A stretch of 64,000 bases of DNA from Leptoclinus maculatus. Taxonomy: Eukaryota; Chordata; Actinopteri; Perciformes; Stichaeidae. The stretch is from assembly GCA_032191485.1 (NCBI GenBank), contig JAVDOI010000019.1:2508612-2572611 (forward strand), read 5' to 3'. Positions 50,785 through 64,000 of this stretch are shown here, in pieces. The translations under genes and the position numbers were made by a program. Numbering within the stretch: position 1 is the stretch's first letter; each line of letters opens with the position of its first letter. The notes beneath the pieces were generated by a model. It was not told the DNA's origin, did not search any database, and saw only the letters and a list, made by a program, of their open reading frames with translations.

Positions 50785-51263
50785 TCATAGACTGTATACA
50801 AGAAGTGGATGTAGTCATCGTGACGTCACCCATTGGTTTGTGGACCGCCGTTTTAAAGCCTCGAGATCGGCAATTTGGCCATCCCCATATCGGAGTACGG
50901 CCATCTTGGCTTTTTTGCAACCGATAAAGGGACGTTACCATATTTGGAATGCGGCTCTGGTAGCGGCGACGACCTGATAATCACAGTAAGCCCACCCTAA
51001 AGCATATTCCGTTTTGTGGTCTATTTTACTCTAATTTACTAAATGAACATCATGCTGTATTGAAGAAGACTTGAAACTAGAGATTGAGACCATACACTCA
51101 TGTTTACAATGTTTACTGAGGTAAAAAAAATCAGGTGACAAGTAGGGCCTTTTTCTCATGGACTTCTATACAATCTGACTTTTTGCAACCGGAGGAGTCG
51201 CCCCCGATGGTCAGCAGAGAGAATGCAAGTTCGGCTTCACTCGGCAGAACCGAAGGTTGTGGC
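50785..51263 (+). repeat. Dispersed repeat family A, long copy
   Basis: Begins GACTGTATACAAGAAGTGGA, with TGACGTCACCCATTGGTTTG and CATCTTGGCTTTTTTGCAAC. It then shares the core GAAGACTTGAAACTAGAGAT and the ending GGAGTCGCCCC with the other copies. This is a familiar perciform repeat. Confidence 0.8.
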
Positions 51264-59098
<7,835 letters not shown>

Positions 59099-59599
59099 GC
59101 ATCTTGATAAACAGGCTCAAAATACACACCTATACATACAGAACATACAGCTACACAAATACAATGGGAAAGTGTGTCTTGCAGGAAAAACATATTTTAG
59201 CTGTGGGTTTAAACTTTTTTTTTTCTTTCTGAAAATATAAAATTCTTGAAACTAAATTAAAGAGTCAAAGGAAGCACTGATTATCAGATGAACAACCTGG
59301 TAAGTGCCTTTGTGTTTTTTTCCCATTGACTTACACACAATGGTGTTTGCCTCCTGGGCGATGTAGCAGGGCTGCTGTAATATCATTGTGTGACTGGAAA
59401 TACGATTATACTGTAACAAGTCCAGGTTTGTCATGCTGTTTTTTTAAAGTATATTTCTCCGGTTAGCTGCTGACCCCAGTCCACAGTCTTACATGAAATG
59501 GTCAATCACTCTTCAAATAAACTTCTGAGACAAGACAGTTATGTTAAAATAAATACTTTAGCGTGACAAGTGGGTTACCTCTTATCATATCATGAAGGG

Positions 59600-60155
59600 A
59601 TTGGTCAAGTGGACATAGTCCACCCATTGGTTTGTGGACTGCCTCGAGTGATCTTGGTTTTTGGCCGTTACCATCTTGGTTTTTTTGCAACCAGAAGTGA
59701 CACGAGATGATGGAGTGAAATACAATCGACTGCTGAATAAGACATTTTTAAAAACCAAATGTAACAATTAACTTTCATGAACGAAATGTACACCGTGAAA
59801 AGGGTTCGACAAAAAAGGTAACACAAAAACAGGAACACGACAACATTGTAGCGGCCTCTCTAGGTAGCACCGCCCTCAAGCATACTCTGCTTAATGGTTT
59901 ATTTTACTCTGAATGGACCATAATTTACTAAATGAACATCATGCTGTATTGAAGAAGACTTGAAACTAGAGATTGAGACCATAAACCCATGTTTACAATG
60001 TTTACTGAGGTAATAAATCAAGAGAGCAGTAGAGTCATTTTCTCATAGACTTCTATACAATCTTCTTTATTCTTTTTGTAACCAGAGGAGTCGCCCCTGG
60101 ATGGCCAATAGAAAAAATGCAAGTTTAATCACTTTTCAGACCCGGAGGTTGCCAC
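59600..60155 (+). repeat. Dispersed repeat family A, copy 4
   Basis: GTCCACCCATTGGTTTGTGG, CATCTTGGTTTTTTTGCAAC, then the common core and CCAGAGGAGTCGCCCC, colinear with 50785-51263. Confidence 0.8.
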
Positions 60156-60407
60156 CTCGCTAGCTCACAAGACTTCATTGTTAAGTGTATTTGAAGTTAT
60201 GAGAGGGGAGACCACAAACACCACAGATACATATTCATGGCTTCTGTCTGTCTGTCAGACAGTTCTACTGATCCAATTAATGATCACATACACATTCTTG
60301 CTGATGTTAAAAAAGGTAAAAGATTAAGAGGACACACTGTCAATAAACACATTTTGGGGACTCCGATTTTTCCACAACAGCAGTTAGACTTGGTGAACAA
60401 CCTGCGT

Positions 60408-60690
60408 GAATATTGCGTGAAAACAATTCTTTCTGAGTGAGACATGAATGCGTGAACCAAATTTAAAGTCAATCCATCTAATGGGTGTTGAGATATTTCA
60501 ACTTGAACCCAAGTAGTGGACCTACCAACAGACGGACACTGCCACCCACAGAGCCATGCTGCTAGCACGGCTAAAAAATAATAATTGGCATTGTGCATTT
60601 TGGGATGTGTAGGATCCAGTGTTTTCAAAGCTTGAACCAAAGAGGAAACAAGTCAGAGCCTCGTTGCTTTTGATAACAGCAGTTAGACTT
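60408..60690. repeat. Dispersed repeat family B, copy 1
   Basis: AAAGTCAATCCATCTAATGG then GTGTTGAGATATTTCAACTT and GCCATGCTGCTAGCACGGC, with the ending AACAAGTCAGAGCCTCGTTG; nearly identical to 62918-63152. Confidence 0.85.
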
Positions 60691-61288
60691 TGACAAGCGG
60701 CGTGAATATTACAACATTTGGTGTTTTTGGTGCTTCAACTGATTTCAAACATCTGCTGCCATTTGGAATTTGTATATTGTTGTCTTATCCAATGAATAGT
60801 TAATTGATAAAATCATTTTTTTGTGTGTTTTTCAACCTTGTGACAACGCATTTTTTCCAGCTGAACCAAGAAGCTTTTTTAAAATGGTTTATTTAACTTA
60901 AGAAGTTTCTCACCCCATAAAGGAAAACTTCATCCTATAGTTTATCAGAAAAATCCAAATTCAATGACTATGAATTTGGAGATTCATGGTTTTCACTGGA
61001 AGGGTATGAAATATAGTGGTGTGAAAAGTAGCTAAAGCTGTCAGACAAGTGTAGTTGTGTACAAGTATAAAACTGCATAAAATGGAAACACTCAAGTAAA
61101 GAAGTACTGAAGTACAGTCCTTGAGTGGAAGACACCACACATGGGGATGTCTTCCCGGTTTGTACACTTGCTGAAATGAGCAGTGAGTGAGTAGAAATAC
61201 TTCATGTGTCCACCTGAGAGAGCTGTTTCTCTACAATTGCAAGAGTAGTGGTTTAGTTAAGTAGATAGCGCCCTCTTACTTGTCCCAC

Positions 61289-61317
61289 AGTCTGTAGAAG
61301 TTTAACTTCTACAGACT
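61289..61317. repeat. Perfect 14-bp palindrome with one-base centre
   Basis: AGTCTGTAGAAGTT, T, then AACTTCTACAGACT. Confidence 0.9.
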
Positions 61318-61770
61318 AAGAAAGAAGAATCTATTGATATTGAGTAAAATAATCCACACTGTTTAAAGAGTTGTATGTTGCATGTTATGGGGCTTTTAAT
61401 GGTTTCACTCTAATTAGAGGATGTGTCTTCCTGCTGTATATCTAGAAATAAACATGCATCCAGTGAGTGATTGAAAAGGATTTCAAATCCTTTCCAATCC
61501 TCCTGCTTAAAACCAAAATGTATTCCCAGAAACCAAAGCTGCTTTCAGCTTCTGGATTTTTTTTTTTTAGCTCCTGAATAAAAATAGTTGTTTTAAATTA
61601 GACAAATGGCTCTAGATAAAAAAAAATGTGTGTCTTTTTTTCTAATTGGTGGCCGACTGGAGGATCAGAGCTGTACTTTATTCCCTGGGAAATAATTTGC
61701 ACATCAAATGGAAAGCCTACATTGTTAGCTGCCGTCACAAAGACCTGAATCTGTCAAAGGTATTGACGTA

Positions 61771-61790
61771 CAGCAGCAGCAGCAGCAGCA
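61771..61790. repeat. (CAG)n tract
   Basis: Six to seven CAG units. Confidence 0.8.
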
Positions 61791-62043
61791 GGGAGATACT
61801 TTTATCCAAAGAAATGAGCAGCACTAATGGAAAGACAAGCCTTTTTTTTTCCTACTCATTGTGTTCTTACAATTGCTTTTCTTACACTTCATTAGCCTCA
61901 TTAATAAGGTGATTTTTTTGTATTATTTTCATTACAGTATTCTGGTGATGTGGACATTTTATATAATAACCAGAAAATCACTCTGGGTGAGAATAAAGCT
62001 GAATAGCGAAAATGTGAAACATAATCTAGAGGATTCGTGTTAT

Positions 62044-62700
62044 GCTACATTATGTTTTTTGGTTGTCCGTCCCTCCGTCCATTCTCCTGAACGTGATATC
62101 TCGGGAACGCCTGGGGGGAATTCATTCAAATTTGGAACAAACGTCCACTTGCACTCAAGGTTGAACTGATTAGAATTTGGCAGTCAAAGCTCAATGTGAC
62201 CTCACAAAACACATTTGCTGTTTCCGCACTGAATGTTCCAGAGAGCACCTGTCAATCAAACACTGTGGGCGGTGCTGTCAGGTGCTCAGTTGAGGATCAC
62301 TTTCTGAAGTAGGTCTTTGTTCAGTGGTGGTATCAATGCTTATTTGAATCTGCCCAGCTCCTCTTCTGCTTATCCCAAACAAAGCAGAACCACGATGAAA
62401 CAAAAATGCAAAATTACATACTTGCATGCTAGACGCACACAAAGTAACCTTGCACTTTTTGTTGGCATTAAAATAATATTAGATCCAAAATAATTCATAC
62501 TTGGTGCTAGCTACAAGACAAAGAATCACGCTAGCAGCTCTGTGAGGCTGTGCTTAGATATATGCTAACTTGGGTATGTCCACATGCTCACAATGCTAAC
62601 ATGCTGATGTTAAACATGTACAATATTTATCATGTTAACTGTCGTATTTTAGCATGTTAGCATGATAACGTGTGCTATTTAGCACTAATAATAAGTTTAC
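62044..62700. repeat. Degraded teleost repeat (GTGATATCTCGGGAACGCCT type)
   Basis: Contains CGTGATATCTCGGGAACGCC, AATTTGGAACAAACGTCCAC and a later run of GCTAACATGCTGATGTTAAA / TTTAGCATGTTAGCATGATA. These parts co-occur in many fish repeats and here lead into family B copy 2. Confidence 0.55.
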
Positions 62701-62917
62701 CAATTGCTTTAAGATACACAGCAAGGTAAAAACAAGGCAATATAACAACAGACAGCTCAACAGTGAGGCACAACAAACCACGATAATGTCATGTCATGGT
62801 AAATGTCAAACTGATGAAACAATTAAAACAAATCAATACAATAGATGAAAATTAAAAGAAAAATGCAATTGAACACATTAAAAGAAAGTACCAGATGATG
62901 GCGCCAAAGGAAAAGCC

Positions 62918-63152
62918 AGCCACAATTCTTTCCGAGTGAACCAAATTCAAAGTCAATCCATCTAATGGGTGTTGAGATATTTCAACTTGAACCAAAGTAG
63001 TGGACCTCCCGACAGACGGACACTGCCACCCACAGAGCCATGCTGCTAGCACGGCTAAAACAAAAATTGCCACTGTCCATTTTGCAGGATCCAGTGTTTT
63101 CAAAGCTTGACCAAACCTGAGGAAACAAGTCAGAGCCTCGTTGCTTTTGACC
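62918..63152. repeat. Dispersed repeat family B, copy 2
   Basis: Second near-identical copy of the 60408-60690 sequence, in the same orientation, 2.5 kb away. Confidence 0.85.
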
Positions 63153-63159
63153 ATTCTTG

Positions 63160-64000
63160 TGAAACTTTATGGAGGGGAAACACTAAATCACCATAGGAAT
63201 CATCTTGCTGCTGTCTCTTTTAAATATGATTGTCTCTCTACCTTCAGTATGTTCATGCTGCAGTTACGCACCCCTCCACCTCCCCAGTCTTCGTAGATTC
63301 ATCAGCTTCATCAACTCATCATTCTATCAGCCTCATCAGCCACCACCACCACCACCAGTGTCTGGACTCCACGGAGGGATTTATCTTGCTGCTGCTCAGG
63401 GCAGACGCCCCTCCATTACAAATCTCCCAGCGTCAAAGACTCTGTCAAGACTTTATCATCACATATCATCTGTGAATAATACCCTAATATCTTTTCTTCA
63501 TCTGACTTGTCTCTCCTGATTGAAATGTTGTAGTTGTATGGGGATTGACACCTGACATGTGTAGAGTGTTAATGATTGTCATTTTCTGGTATTTTTAGCA
63601 GCTGACACATCATCCAGGTGAGAGTTCTTACTATTCAACACACCATCATGACCTGTCTTCTATTGCTTTCCGTTAGAGTATGAAATCTAGCTGCGCTCTC
63701 ATACAAAACCAGAGTTGAAAGTGAGATTGTATTGATACGTGCAGCAGAATGTGACTCAGTGCTTTCCCGTGTCTGTGTTTGCTGTCAACAGTCAGTAGGT
63801 GGGTGTTGGGTTGAATTTTGAACGCACTGGTTTTAGGTTACGCTCAGATGATGCATCCCCTTGAACCTAAAAAGGGGCCAAAGGTCCCATAAAAAACAAC
63901 TTGCTAGTGGTTGCCATGCTGCTGTGGTTTCTACAGTTAATGATTGTCAGGATTTTGCTGAGTGCAATGTGGTGTATTTAATATCACAATCAAATTGGAT
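63160..64000. other. Window end without recognised gene
   Basis: No exon, RNA gene or clear repeat beyond a (CAC)n tract at 63341-63357. Confidence 0.4.

Overview
The window is vertebrate nuclear DNA, almost certainly from a teleost fish. It has AT-rich non-coding sequence, long (CA)n and poly-G tracts, many degraded interspersed repeats of kinds familiar from ray-finned fish genomes, and one multi-exon gene with GT-AG introns. It contains no operons, phage or bacterial genes, and no CRISPR-like structure.

The one gene that can be reconstructed with confidence lies on the minus strand. Fifteen coding exons between 29235 (start codon) and 15304 (stop codon) splice in frame to a 542-residue protein. 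It matches the SLC38 family of sodium-coupled neutral amino acid transporters, closest to SLC38A4 (SNAT4, system A). Every junction keeps the reading frame and no frameshift or internal stop is present. A probable non-coding first exon sits in GC-rich sequence at about 44.32-44.4 kb, so intron 1 is about 15 kb. The 3'UTR probably runs to a poly(A) signal near 11585, with a possible shorter form near 14.6 kb.

Layout. 1-11.5 kb: gene-poor downstream flank with a foldback element (about 4-887), microsatellites and degraded repeats. 11.57-15.3 kb: probable 3'UTR, carrying a small hAT-like insertion. 15.3-29.2 kb: coding exons; the largest internal intron is 5.3 kb (16136-21449). 29.3-44.3 kb: intron 1, with a hAT-type element bounded by perfect 8-bp target duplications and several other repeat relics. 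43.65-44.45 kb: CpG-rich promoter region. 44.5-64 kb: upstream flank with no recognisable gene, only repeats, homopolymer G/C tracts, two perfect hairpins or palindromes, and one short open frame behind a promoter-like sequence.

Most other open frames are (CA)n translations, shadows, or chance frames in introns and repeats. I found no convincing evidence of a previously undescribed biological system. The best leads are regulatory: a putative amino-acid response element in an slc38a4 intron, the GC-rich first exon, transposon-derived 3'UTR structure, the hairpins, and the unidentified 48-residue frame at 48.9 kb.
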